Shown: positions 5,652-17,085 of the stretch, in pieces
Layout: each line of letters begins with the position of its first letter
Numbering within the stretch: position 1 is the first letter of the stretch
Assembly: GCF_039691755.1 (NCBI RefSeq)
Contig: NZ_CP137552.1
Location: 558,001-622,000 of the forward strand
Origin: Halomonas sp. Bachu 37
Lineage (GTDB): Bacteria > Pseudomonadota > Gammaproteobacteria > Pseudomonadales > Halomonadaceae
Reading direction: 5' to 3'
Length of the DNA: 64,000 nt
Notes under the pieces: generated by a model
What the model was told of the DNA's origin: nothing
What the model saw: only the letters and a program-made list of their open reading frames with translations
Database searches by the model: none
Made by a program: the position numbers and the translations under genes

Positions 5652-6368
5652 ATGAGTAACCTGCTTCAAATTACGGTCTTGACGTTGATCGCGGGGCTTG
5701 CCATGCCCATCGGGGCGTCGATTGCGGCGGTCGAGCGAATTCGTCCGAACTGGCTGGAAAACGAATTGCGCCACAGTGTCATCGCCTTCGGTGGCGGCGC
5801 GCTTCTCGCGGCGGTGGCGCTGGTGCTCGTTCCCGAGGGCATACGCACGCTATCGCCGTTGGCGATCTTCGTTTGCTTTGCCGGTGGCGGCGTCACGTTC
5901 ATGATCCTCGATAGGCGTTTGGCAGCGAACGACGCGCCGGTTAGCCAGCTGATCGCCATGCTGGCCGATTTCATACCGGAGGCGCTGGCGCTTGGGGCGA
6001 CCTTTGCCTTGTCGCGGGATGCCGGGCTGCTGCTGGCGGGTGTCATTGCCTTGCAGAATTTTCCTGAAGGCTTCAATGCCTACCGGGAACTCAAATCATC
6101 GACCCATTATCGTCGGCTACAGATCATCGGCGCTTTTATCCTGATGGCCATGCTGGGTCCGGCGGCTGGCTTGTCCGGGTATTTCGTGCTTTCGGGCTAC
6201 CCGAAAGTGGTGTCCGCTATCATGCTGTTTGCCGCCGGTGGCATCCTGTACTTGATTTTTCAGGACATTGCGCCTCAGGCCAGATTGAAGAAACACTGGG
6301 CGCCTCCCTTGGGCGCCGTGGCGGGGTTCTTGCTGGGCGTCATGGGGCAAATCCTGATCGAGGGATGA
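5652..6368 (+). CDS. ZIP-family-like metal transporter
   Basis: The 238-residue integral membrane protein has about eight predicted segments and the layout of ZIP (ZupT/GufA-like) divalent metal transporters. The two signature helices read ADFIPEALALGA and LQNFPEGFNAYRE. In most ZIPs the second reads HN-PEG, so a metal-ligand His is replaced by Gln. The substrate is therefore uncertain; Zn or Fe uptake are the usual roles. It starts 22 bases after the attC-like core behind the beta-lactamase, and may be the first chromosomal gene past the array or part of it. Confidence 0.8.
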   Translation: MSNLLQITVLTLIAGLAMPIGASIAAVERIRPNWLENELRHSVIAFGGGALLAAVALVLVPEGIRTLSPLAIFVCFAGGGVTFMILDRRLAANDAPVSQLIAMLADFIPEALALGATFALSRDAGLLLAGVIALQNFPEGFNAYRELKSSTHYRRLQIIGAFILMAMLGPAAGLSGYFVLSGYPKVVSAIMLFAAGGILYLIFQDIAPQARLKKHWAPPLGAVAGFLLGVMGQILIEG

Positions 6369-6394
6369 GAATGCGCATGGCTCCCCCAGCATGA

Positions 6395-8603
<2,209 letters not shown>

Positions 8604-8857
8604 GGCAAGCCTCTTGAAACGGGTAATTGATCGAAAGATATTATCTGCAGGAAACGGATGCCTCGTGTCGTCTGGCTTGGAAGTTTAGAAAGTCGTAAAG
8701 TTCATTTCGTCGGACCTGAGTTTTGTGCGGCTGAGGGCTGCACGGTAGTGGTTTATGCGATGTACGGTTTATCAAACGCTGGGTAAATGCAGTTAAAAGT
8801 TTGTGCAAACAATACGATGCCGCCATGATGGAACAGATTTAGGTAAGGGTAACGGAT

Positions 8858-9976
8858 ATGCCAAGATTATCTGACGAGGATTACCGAAGTATGCCGATGA
8901 ATGCCACCTTGGCGCTGGCCGCGCTGGTGGTGATCATTGCCGGAATGAAATTGGGTGCCGATCTACTGGTTCCGCTGCTGCTGGCGATTTTCATTGCCGT
9001 GGTATGTACGGCGCCCGTGCAGTGGCTGCACCAGCTGGGGCTGAGCCTGCGGGCAGCTGTATGGTTGACACTTCTCGTGCTGCTGGCCTTCATTTCGCTG
9101 ATCGGAATACTCGTGGTCAACAGCTTCGGTACCTTCGTGGAGGCGCTGCCGGATATTGAAGCACGTCTTTATGAACATTACTGGAATCTGCTTAACGCTC
9201 TGGCGGCCAAGGGTCTGGCGATAAACCCGGAGCAGTTGAGCTCGCTCTTCAACATGGATGATGAGGAGAACTCCTGGGTTCCCAAGTTGCTGGGGGAAAT
9301 CGGCAACTTTTTCATGCAGAGCGTCGTGGTCTCATTGCTGGTGATATTCATGCTCTTCGAGACCCTGAATTTTCGTGCCAAGGTCTCCCATGCCCTGGTG
9401 AATCCTGCACCGAGTCTGAAGCGTTTCGGTGAGTTCAGCCTGACGCTGAAGCGCTACCTTGCCGTCAAGACCATGATAAGCCTGGTGACGGGGGTATTGG
9501 TGTGGCTGGCGTGTGTCCTGGTGGGGGTCGAATTCCCCTTGCTGTGGGGAGTGCTCGCTTTCGCCTTGAACTTCATTCCCAATATCGGTTCGGCCATTGC
9601 CGCCATTCCTCCCGTTCTGCTTCTGCTGGTCTCGCAAGATGGTGGGGTGTTCGAGGCGCTGGTCCTGGCCTCGGCCTATCTCGTGATCAATTTCATTCTG
9701 GGGAATCTCGTCGAGCCAAGGGTCATGGGGCAGGCGTTGGGGCTGTCCACGTTCGTGGCGTTTCTTTCCCTGGTGGTATGGGGATGGGTGTTCGGTGCGG
9801 TGGGGATGCTGCTTTCGGTATTGCTGACCATGACCTTGAAGATTGCCCTGGACAGTCATCCGCAAACGCGCTGGATAGCCCACCTGTTGGGTGCGGCAAA
9901 GGGCGATGGGAAACCGAGGGCATTGAGGGAGGCGGCCAAACCGCCATGGAAGCGAGAAAGAAATCGCTTGCCTTGA
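8858..9976 (+). CDS. AI-2E-family permease (PerM/YdiK-like)
   Basis: The 372-residue inner membrane protein has about seven to eight segments. It shows the two-helix N-terminus (LVVIIAGMKLGADLLVPLLLAIFIAVV), a soluble region around residues 90-150, and the family's C-terminal run with NFIPNIGS and LVEPRVMGQALGLS. The family includes TqsA (AI-2 export) and sodium/proton antiporters of halophiles, so the substrate is unknown; ion export would suit a salt-adapted host. It is preceded by GGTAACGGAT and stands alone. Confidence 0.88.
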   Translation: MPRLSDEDYRSMPMNATLALAALVVIIAGMKLGADLLVPLLLAIFIAVVCTAPVQWLHQLGLSLRAAVWLTLLVLLAFISLIGILVVNSFGTFVEALPDIEARLYEHYWNLLNALAAKGLAINPEQLSSLFNMDDEENSWVPKLLGEIGNFFMQSVVVSLLVIFMLFETLNFRAKVSHALVNPAPSLKRFGEFSLTLKRYLAVKTMISLVTGVLVWLACVLVGVEFPLLWGVLAFALNFIPNIGSAIAAIPPVLLLLVSQDGGVFEALVLASAYLVINFILGNLVEPRVMGQALGLSTFVAFLSLVVWGWVFGAVGMLLSVLLTMTLKIALDSHPQTRWIAHLLGAAKGDGKPRALREAAKPPWKRERNRLP

Positions 9977-10063
9977 GCGACTCGTGACGCCGCCGGATCG
10001 ACCCGGCGGCTATCATCGGCGTGGTCAGCGCGTATTGGCTCGAACCGGCACGCCTGAATTGGA

Positions 10064-10387
10064 TCAGGCGTTTTGGTCGATGAACTGCGCGAGCTGGGAT
10101 TTCGATTGCGCCCCGACCAGTGAAGCGACCTTGGTGCCGGACTTGAACAGCATGACGGTCGGCACTCCACGCACCCCCTGTTCCGCGGCGATTTCCGGCG
10201 CATCATCGACATTGATGCTGACGACTTTCAGGCCGTCCTGACGCTCTTGTGCAACTTCATCGACCACCGGAGCCATTACCTTGCACGGGCCGCACCAGGG
10301 GGCCCAGAACTTCAACAGGACAGGCTGCTCCGCATTGAGGACTTCCTGCTCGAAATTGGCGTTGGTGACATCGATATTATTGGCCAT
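10064..10387 (-). CDS. trxA: Thioredoxin 1
   Basis: The 107-residue cytoplasmic disulfide reductase has the intact WCGPC active site (residues about 31-35) in the context LLKFWAPWCGPCKVMAPV, and the cis-Pro loop GVRGVPTVMLF. It reduces ribonucleotide reductase, methionine sulfoxide reductases and PAPS reductase; a CysH gene lies nearby. A hairpin GCCGCCGG/CCGGCGGC (9989-10010) sits between this gene and the convergent permease gene but has no T-run. Confidence 0.98.
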   Translation of the reverse strand: MANNIDVTNANFEQEVLNAEQPVLLKFWAPWCGPCKVMAPVVDEVAQERQDGLKVVSINVDDAPEIAAEQGVRGVPTVMLFKSGTKVASLVGAQSKSQLAQFIDQNA

Positions 10388-11681
<1,294 letters not shown>

Positions 11682-11720
11682 CCGGCCCACCGGGAGAGCC
11701 TCGCCGGCGGGCGCAGCGGC

Positions 11721-12341
11721 TCAATGCTGAAGGTGCAGGCCGCACTCACGTTTGTCTTCTACCTTGGTGGGGTCGAAGTAGTCGAAGTTATTGGGCAGAT
11801 CATGGGCTTGCAGATACTGGTACATGTCGCGAGCGTTCCAGTGCAGTACCGGGGCGACTTTCAACAGGCCATCGGCGTTGCGCGACACCGGCTGCATGCG
11901 TGAGCGCTCCGGCGTGTCCTCGGCGCGCAGTGCTGTGATCCAGACATCGGGATTCATCTCACGCAGAGCGCGTTCGAAAGGCTCGAGTTTGACCTCTTGG
12001 GTAAAGGCATCGTGTCCCGGGTCATCGATACCCGGTGCTTGCCCTTCGAGTGCCTCGCGGTGGGCGCGTGAACGGCGGGGAAGATAGGTGATCAGGTTGA
12101 GGTTCAGGCGTTTGGCGATCTCGTCGGCGAACTGGTAGGTCGCCGGGGTGTTATAGCCGTTATCCATCCATACCACGGGGATATCCGGTTGCACTCGCGT
12201 GACCATGTGCAGGATGACCGCCTCGAAAGGGCGGAAGTTGGTGGTGCAGATCGCGTGCTTGCCCAGCCCCAATGCCCATTGGGTGAGGGCTTGGGGATCG
12301 TGGCCCAGGTCACGATTGATGGCATCAAGGTCCAACGACAT
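11721..12341 (-). CDS. cysH: Phosphoadenylyl-sulfate (PAPS) reductase
   Basis: The 206-residue enzyme reduces PAPS to sulfite using thioredoxin. It shows VVWMDNGYNTPATYQFADE, the loop ITALRAEDTPERSRMQPV, KVAPVLHWNARDMYQYL and the C-terminal catalytic ECGLH. It lacks the CC...CxxC pairs that hold the 4Fe-4S cluster of APS reductases, so PAPS is the likely substrate. At 206 residues it is shorter than the E. coli enzyme (about 244). It lies tail to tail with cysB. Confidence 0.93.
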   Translation of the reverse strand: MSLDLDAINRDLGHDPQALTQWALGLGKHAICTTNFRPFEAVILHMVTRVQPDIPVVWMDNGYNTPATYQFADEIAKRLNLNLITYLPRRSRAHREALEGQAPGIDDPGHDAFTQEVKLEPFERALREMNPDVWITALRAEDTPERSRMQPVSRNADGLLKVAPVLHWNARDMYQYLQAHDLPNNFDYFDPTKVEDKRECGLHLQH

Positions 12342-12478
12342 GGCGGCCTCCGGTAATAGTGAGTCTCGAATTCGGGCTGTTAGGCTACCAAACCCCCGTT
12401 ACCTCGCCCCAATACCGTTTAGTTAGGGTTTTATATTCCTTTATGTTTTAAGTCCTGCCTTTTTAATTCCTGGATTCG

Positions 12479-13831
12479 TTATCGCAATGCATCGATCAGA
12501 TGGCGAATCTTGTCCAGTGTCTCGGTGTACTCTTCCTCCTCCACGGAATCGGCGACCAGTCCGCCACCGCCCCAGACATGCAGTGTTCCTGCATCGGCGA
12601 TCACGCTGCGTATGGCGATGGAGGTATCCATGTTGCCGCGCACATCCACGTAGCCAAGGCTGCCGCAGTAGACACCGCGCTGGCTGGGTTCCAGCTCGTC
12701 GATGATCTGCATGGCACGGATCTTGGGGGCGCCGGTGATGGAGCCGCCGGGAAACGCGGCCGCCAGTAGCTCAAGCGGCTTGCTGTTCTCCTTCAACATA
12801 CCCTGCACCACGCTGACCAGGTGATGAACGTTGGGATAGCTTTCCAGGGCGCAAAGTTGTGGTACGCGAATGCTGCCTGGTTGGCATACACGCCCCAGGT
12901 CATTGCGCAGCAGGTCGACGATCATGACGTTTTCCGCCCGGTCCTTGGTGCTGTTCAGCAGGGCCTGCGCCAGCCGCGCATCCTCCTGCGACGTTGCCCC
13001 GCGTGGCCGGGTGCCCTTGATCGGTCGCGTCTCGACGTGCTTTTGCCGGCAACGGATGAAGCGCTCGGGGGAGAGCGACAGCACGCCCTTGTCCTCCCAG
13101 GCCATATAACCCGAAAACGGCGTGGGCGTGGCCTCGCGCAGCCGCAGGTAAGCGCTCCACAGGTCGCCCTCATAGGGGGCGTGGAAACGCTGGGCCAGGT
13201 TGATCTGGTAGCAGTCGCCGGCGCGGATGTAGCGCTGCACGGCGGCAAAGCGCTGCTGATAGCCCTGGCGATCCATGGCGGCGGTAAAGTCATCCTGAAG
13301 TGAAAACGTCGAGCTTTCAGGAGCCGGGTTGTCCAGCCACTGCAGTACCTCACGCCGCCGAGGCTCGCTTGCCACCAGCCAGGCCTGTTGCCGCTGATGG
13401 TCCTGGATCAGCGCCCAGTCGTATAGCCCTAAGCGGCTGGCGGGAAGCGAAGTGGCGCGAGCGGATCGCGCTGGCACCTGCTGCGCCTCGCGGCCTAGAT
13501 CGTAACTCCAGTAGCCGATCAAGCCTCCCAGAAAGGGCAAGTCGGATTCCGCTTCTGGAACAGGTAGTTGCTCCAGCAGGTATTGCTGAGCCTGAAATGG
13601 CCGTCGCGTCATTGCCGCGACTTCCGGCACGGGGGGCGTACAGGACACCTCTCCCTCGACACTGACTTCCATCAGAGTAAGCGGGTCGCTGCTCATGATG
13701 TCGTAATGCCCGTTCGCCTGGGGTCTGCCGCTATCCAGCAGGACGGCACCCGGACGGCGGCGCAGGCTGGCGAACCACTTCAGGGGTGAGTGGGAGTAGG
13801 GCAGGGCGGTGATCAACAAGGGCATCGTCAT
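12479..13831 (-). CDS. pabB: Aminodeoxychorismate synthase component I
   Basis: The 450-residue enzyme, with a glutamine amidotransferase partner (PabA) not in the window, converts chorismate to 4-amino-4-deoxychorismate for folate. The chorismate-binding domain fills the C-terminal half: YQINLAQRFHAP, FSGYMAWEDKGVLSLSPERFI, PIKGTRPRG, LRNDLGRVCQPGSI and PGGSITGAPKIRA. PIKGT rather than PIAGT separates PabB from TrpE. Start is the ATG at 13831, with another ATG two codons on. No clear ribosome site precedes it. Confidence 0.94.
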   Translation of the reverse strand: MTMPLLITALPYSHSPLKWFASLRRRPGAVLLDSGRPQANGHYDIMSSDPLTLMEVSVEGEVSCTPPVPEVAAMTRRPFQAQQYLLEQLPVPEAESDLPFLGGLIGYWSYDLGREAQQVPARSARATSLPASRLGLYDWALIQDHQRQQAWLVASEPRRREVLQWLDNPAPESSTFSLQDDFTAAMDRQGYQQRFAAVQRYIRAGDCYQINLAQRFHAPYEGDLWSAYLRLREATPTPFSGYMAWEDKGVLSLSPERFIRCRQKHVETRPIKGTRPRGATSQEDARLAQALLNSTKDRAENVMIVDLLRNDLGRVCQPGSIRVPQLCALESYPNVHHLVSVVQGMLKENSKPLELLAAAFPGGSITGAPKIRAMQIIDELEPSQRGVYCGSLGYVDVRGNMDTSIAIRSVIADAGTLHVWGGGGLVADSVEEEEYTETLDKIRHLIDALR

Positions 13832-14073
13832 GCTGCATAGGCCTGGCCGGATGGGCGACACATTCTAGAGGGAGGCTAACCGCGACACCAGCCGAGCTTT
13901 AGAACGCCTTTTTCACGTTGGCGGTTGCTCCACGGAAAGGTAAATTGCTCGCCGGGATTGTTGACACTCCAGGCAGTGAGCATCTCCGGCAATGCAACGA
14001 AAGATGTATAACCTGGCGGCTTTGCGCTTGTTGACGAGGGGGGGGCGGGAAGGCTAAAGTCCATGCATATTTT

Positions 14074-14087
14074 AATTGTCGACAATT
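14074..14087. promoter_or_regulatory. GntR-type operator in front of the propionate operon
   Basis: AATTGTCGACAATT is a perfect 14-base palindrome ending three bases before the regulator's ATG. FCD-type GntR regulators bind short TTGT..ACAA palindromes of this kind. A candidate promoter (TTGACG at 14031-14036, TAAAGT at 14055-14060, 18-base gap) would start RNA near 14067, so a bound repressor would block the first step of transcription of the whole operon. Confidence 0.75.
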
Positions 14088-14090
14088 ACC

Positions 14091-14825
14091 ATGACTTCAC
14101 TTGCTTCGTCTCCCGAGCCTTCCGTTCTCAGCACCGAGACCGCTTCACCTGAAGTACGCACCCTGGCCGAGCGCGTTTTCCACCAGTTGCAGGACGCCAT
14201 AGTACGCGGTGAGCTGGCGCCGGGAAGCAAGATTACCGAACCCGGGCTTTCCAAGACTTACGGAATATCCCGCGGCCCGTTGCGCGAAGCCATGCGACGT
14301 CTGGAAGCGCATCGCTTGATCGAGCGCGTACCGCATGTGGGGGCGCGCGTGGTGCAGCTTTCGATGAAGGAGTTGCTGGAACTCTTCGATGTGCGCGAAG
14401 CGCTCGAGAGCATGGCCGCCCGCCTGGCGGCGGAGCACATGCAGCCCGAGGAGATCGCCGGTCTGCGCGAAGTCCTGGCGGTACACGAACGCCAGTCGGA
14501 TCTACGCCGGGGCGAGGCCTACTTTCAGCGCGAAGGGGACCTCGATTTCCATTACCGCATCGTGCAGGGCAGCCACAACAAGATGTTGATGAACCTGCTC
14601 TGCGACGACCTGTACTACCTCGTCAGGCTTTACCGGACCCAGTTCAGCGCCAGTGGCTCACGCCCGCAGCGCGCCTTCGTCGAGCATCACCGCATCGTCG
14701 ACGCCATCGAGGCGGGAGACGCCGAACTCGCCGAACTGCTCATGCGTCGCCATGTCAGCGCCTCGCGGGCCAACGTTGCCGACCGCTACGCCGCCATTCT
14801 CGAACAACAGCCTGCGTCGCTTTGA
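14091..14825 (+). CDS. GntR-family regulator of the 2-methylcitrate operon
   Basis: The 244-residue protein has an N-terminal winged HTH ([53 protein letters not shown]) and a C-terminal FCD ligand domain with likely metal ligands ([31 protein letters not shown]). It is the first gene of the prp operon, 25 bases before prpB, and probably represses it until a propionate-derived ligand appears. I use the ATG at 14091; a TTG five codons earlier lies inside the operator. No ribosome site is visible, so the mRNA has a very short leader. Confidence 0.9.
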   Translation: MTSLASSPEPSVLSTETASPEVRTLAERVFHQLQDAIVRGELAPGSKITEPGLSKTYGISRGPLREAMRRLEAHRLIERVPHVGARVVQLSMKELLELFDVREALESMAARLAAEHMQPEEIAGLREVLAVHERQSDLRRGEAYFQREGDLDFHYRIVQGSHNKMLMNLLCDDLYYLVRLYRTQFSASGSRPQRAFVEHHRIVDAIEAGDAELAELLMRRHVSASRANVADRYAAILEQQPASL

Positions 14826-14850
14826 CGCCAGCCACTACCAGGAGATTGCC

Positions 14851-15735
14851 ATGACCCAACAGACGCCAGGTGCCCGCTTTCGTGCCGCACTAGAAGCAAA
14901 ACGGCCGCTTCCCATCGTCGGGACCATTAATGCCTACACTGCCATGATGGCCGAGCGAGTGGGCCATCAAGCGATCTACCTCTCCGGCGGCGGCGTGGCC
15001 AATGCCTCCTTCGGCCTGCCGGACCTGGGCATGACCACCATGAACGACGTGGTGCAAGACGCTCATCGCATCTGCGGCGCCACCGACCTGCCACTGCTTG
15101 TGGATATCGACACCGGCTGGGGCGGTGCCTTCAATATCGCCCGTACCGTCAAGGAGATGCAGCGTGCCGGCGTGGCGGCGGTTCACCTGGAAGACCAGGT
15201 GGCGCAGAAACGTTGCGGTCATCGTCCCAACAAGGAAATCGTCACCAAGCAGGAGATGGTGGACCGCATCAAGGCGGCGGCGGATGCCAAGATCGATCCC
15301 GACTTCTACCTGATCGCACGCACCGACGCCTTCCAGAAAGAGGGCCTGGATGCCGCCATCGACCGCGCCAACGCCTGTATCGAAGCGGGAGCGGATGCCA
15401 TCTTCGCCGAAGCGGTGCATACCCTGGACGACTATCGCGCCTTCTGCGAGCGAGTCGACGCCCCGATCCTGGCCAACATCACTGAATTCGGCGCTACGCC
15501 GTTGTTCAGCCAGCAGGAGCTGGGCGAGGTCGGTTGCCGCATGGTGCTCTACCCGTTGTCTGCCTTCCGCGCCATGAATGCGGCGGCGTTGAAGGTGTAC
15601 CAGAGCATCCATGACAACGGCCACCAGAAGGAAGTCGTCGACCTGATGCAGACCCGTGACGAACTCTACGACTTCCTCAACTATCACGACTTCGAGCAGA
15701 AGCTGGACGCCCTGTTCGAGAAGGGCGAGTCCTGA
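14851..15735 (+). CDS. prpB: 2-Methylisocitrate lyase
   Basis: The 294-residue enzyme cleaves 2-methylisocitrate to pyruvate and succinate, the last step of the methylcitrate cycle. It carries the isocitrate-lyase-superfamily loop with the catalytic Cys ([11 protein letters not shown]), the metal and substrate motifs [14 protein letters not shown] and ARTDAF, and [11 protein letters not shown]. The ATG at 14851 has a CAGGAGATTGCC site; earlier in-frame codons fall inside the regulator gene. Confidence 0.97.
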   Translation: MTQQTPGARFRAALEAKRPLPIVGTINAYTAMMAERVGHQAIYLSGGGVANASFGLPDLGMTTMNDVVQDAHRICGATDLPLLVDIDTGWGGAFNIARTVKEMQRAGVAAVHLEDQVAQKRCGHRPNKEIVTKQEMVDRIKAAADAKIDPDFYLIARTDAFQKEGLDAAIDRANACIEAGADAIFAEAVHTLDDYRAFCERVDAPILANITEFGATPLFSQQELGEVGCRMVLYPLSAFRAMNAAALKVYQSIHDNGHQKEVVDLMQTRDELYDFLNYHDFEQKLDALFEKGES

Positions 15736-15846
15736 TTGCGTTCGCGCATGCAATAACGGATATGACGGCAATACGCCATTGCCCGACCAGCCACGTTAAA
15801 ACGACAAATAAGCGTTTCAAGACGCCGTATCACGAGGAGACACGAC

Positions 15847-16974
15847 ATGGCAGATAAACCCGTCAATGGAGCAGGCCTGCGCGGCCAGAGCGCCGGCACC
15901 ACCGCACTTTGCACCGTGGGCAAGACAGGCTCGGGCCTGACGTACCGTGGTTTCGATATCAAGGAGCTGGCGGAAAAGGCCAAGTTTGAAGAAGTTGCTT
16001 ACCTGCTGCTCAAGGGCAAGCTGCCCAATCAGGCCGAGCTAGATGCCTATATCGCCAAGCTCAAAAGCCTGCGCAGCCTGCCACAGGCGCTGAAGACCGT
16101 CCTCGAGCAGATCCCCAAGGACGCCCATCCCATGGACGTGATGCGCACCGGCGCCTCCATGCTGGGCAACCTGGAAACCGAAGAGAGCTTCGATGAGCAG
16201 CAGGATGCCTCGGACCGCCTGCTGGCCGTATTGCCTTCGATCATCTGCTACTGGTATCGCTACTCCCACGACGGCGTACGCATCGAGACCGAGACCGACG
16301 ACGAGTCGGTGGGCGGGCATTTCCTTCACCTGTTGCGTGACGAGCCGGCCTCGGAACTGCATGCCCGAGTGATGAACGTGTCGCTGATTCTCTACGCCGA
16401 GCACGAATTCAACGCCTCGACCTTTACCGCCCGCGTCTGCGCCTCGACACTTTCCGACATGCACTCCTGCGTCACCGGTGCCATCGGCTCGCTGCGCGGC
16501 CCGCTGCACGGCGGCGCCAACGAGGCGGCGATGGACATGATCGAGGACTGGAAGTCGCCGGAAGAGGCGGAAAGCGAGATCATGGGCATGCTCGAGCGCA
16601 AGGACAAGATCATGGGCTTCGGCCACGCGATCTATCGCGAATCCGACCCGCGTAACGCCATCATCAAGCACTGGTCCAAGAAGCTTTCCGAGGATGTCGG
16701 CGACACGGTGCTGTATCCGGTTTCCGAGCGTGTCGAGGAAGTGATGTGGCGCGAGAAGAAGCTGTTCTGCAACGCCGACTTCTTCCATGCCAGCGCTTAT
16801 CACTTCATGGACATCCCCACCAAGCTGTTCACTCCCATCTTCGTCTGTTCCCGCGTGACCGGCTGGTGCGCCCACGTGTTCGAGCAACGCGCCAACAATC
16901 GCATCATTCGCCCCAGCGCCGATTACATCGGGCCGGAAAAGAGCGAATGGGTGCCGATCGAGCAGCGTAGCTGA
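15847..16974 (+). CDS. prpC: 2-Methylcitrate synthase
   Basis: The 375-residue citrate-synthase-family enzyme joins propionyl-CoA and oxaloacetate. Family marks are GLTYRGFDIKELAE, LHGGANEAAMDM with a catalytic His, MGFGHAIYRESDPR with the second His, and a C-terminal RIIRPSADYIGP. The size and operon position favour the propionyl-CoA form over the housekeeping citrate synthase. A GAGGAGACACGAC site precedes the ATG. Confidence 0.97.
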   Translation: MADKPVNGAGLRGQSAGTTALCTVGKTGSGLTYRGFDIKELAEKAKFEEVAYLLLKGKLPNQAELDAYIAKLKSLRSLPQALKTVLEQIPKDAHPMDVMRTGASMLGNLETEESFDEQQDASDRLLAVLPSIICYWYRYSHDGVRIETETDDESVGGHFLHLLRDEPASELHARVMNVSLILYAEHEFNASTFTARVCASTLSDMHSCVTGAIGSLRGPLHGGANEAAMDMIEDWKSPEEAESEIMGMLERKDKIMGFGHAIYRESDPRNAIIKHWSKKLSEDVGDTVLYPVSERVEEVMWREKKLFCNADFFHASAYHFMDIPTKLFTPIFVCSRVTGWCAHVFEQRANNRIIRPSADYIGPEKSEWVPIEQRS

Positions 16975-17085
16975 TCTCGACTCCGGCCAGGAAACGACCG
17001 CATTTCAAGCTCAAGCGGTCGGTTCCGCTCCCTGCGCGCAGCCCTCTTGAATAGCCCTCTTCTCGACTTGATGATCCTGGACACT

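Noticed and set aside
9989-10010. GC-rich hairpin between the permease gene and trxA as a terminator
   Set aside because: The stem is good but neither strand has a T-run after it, so I do not call it a terminator.
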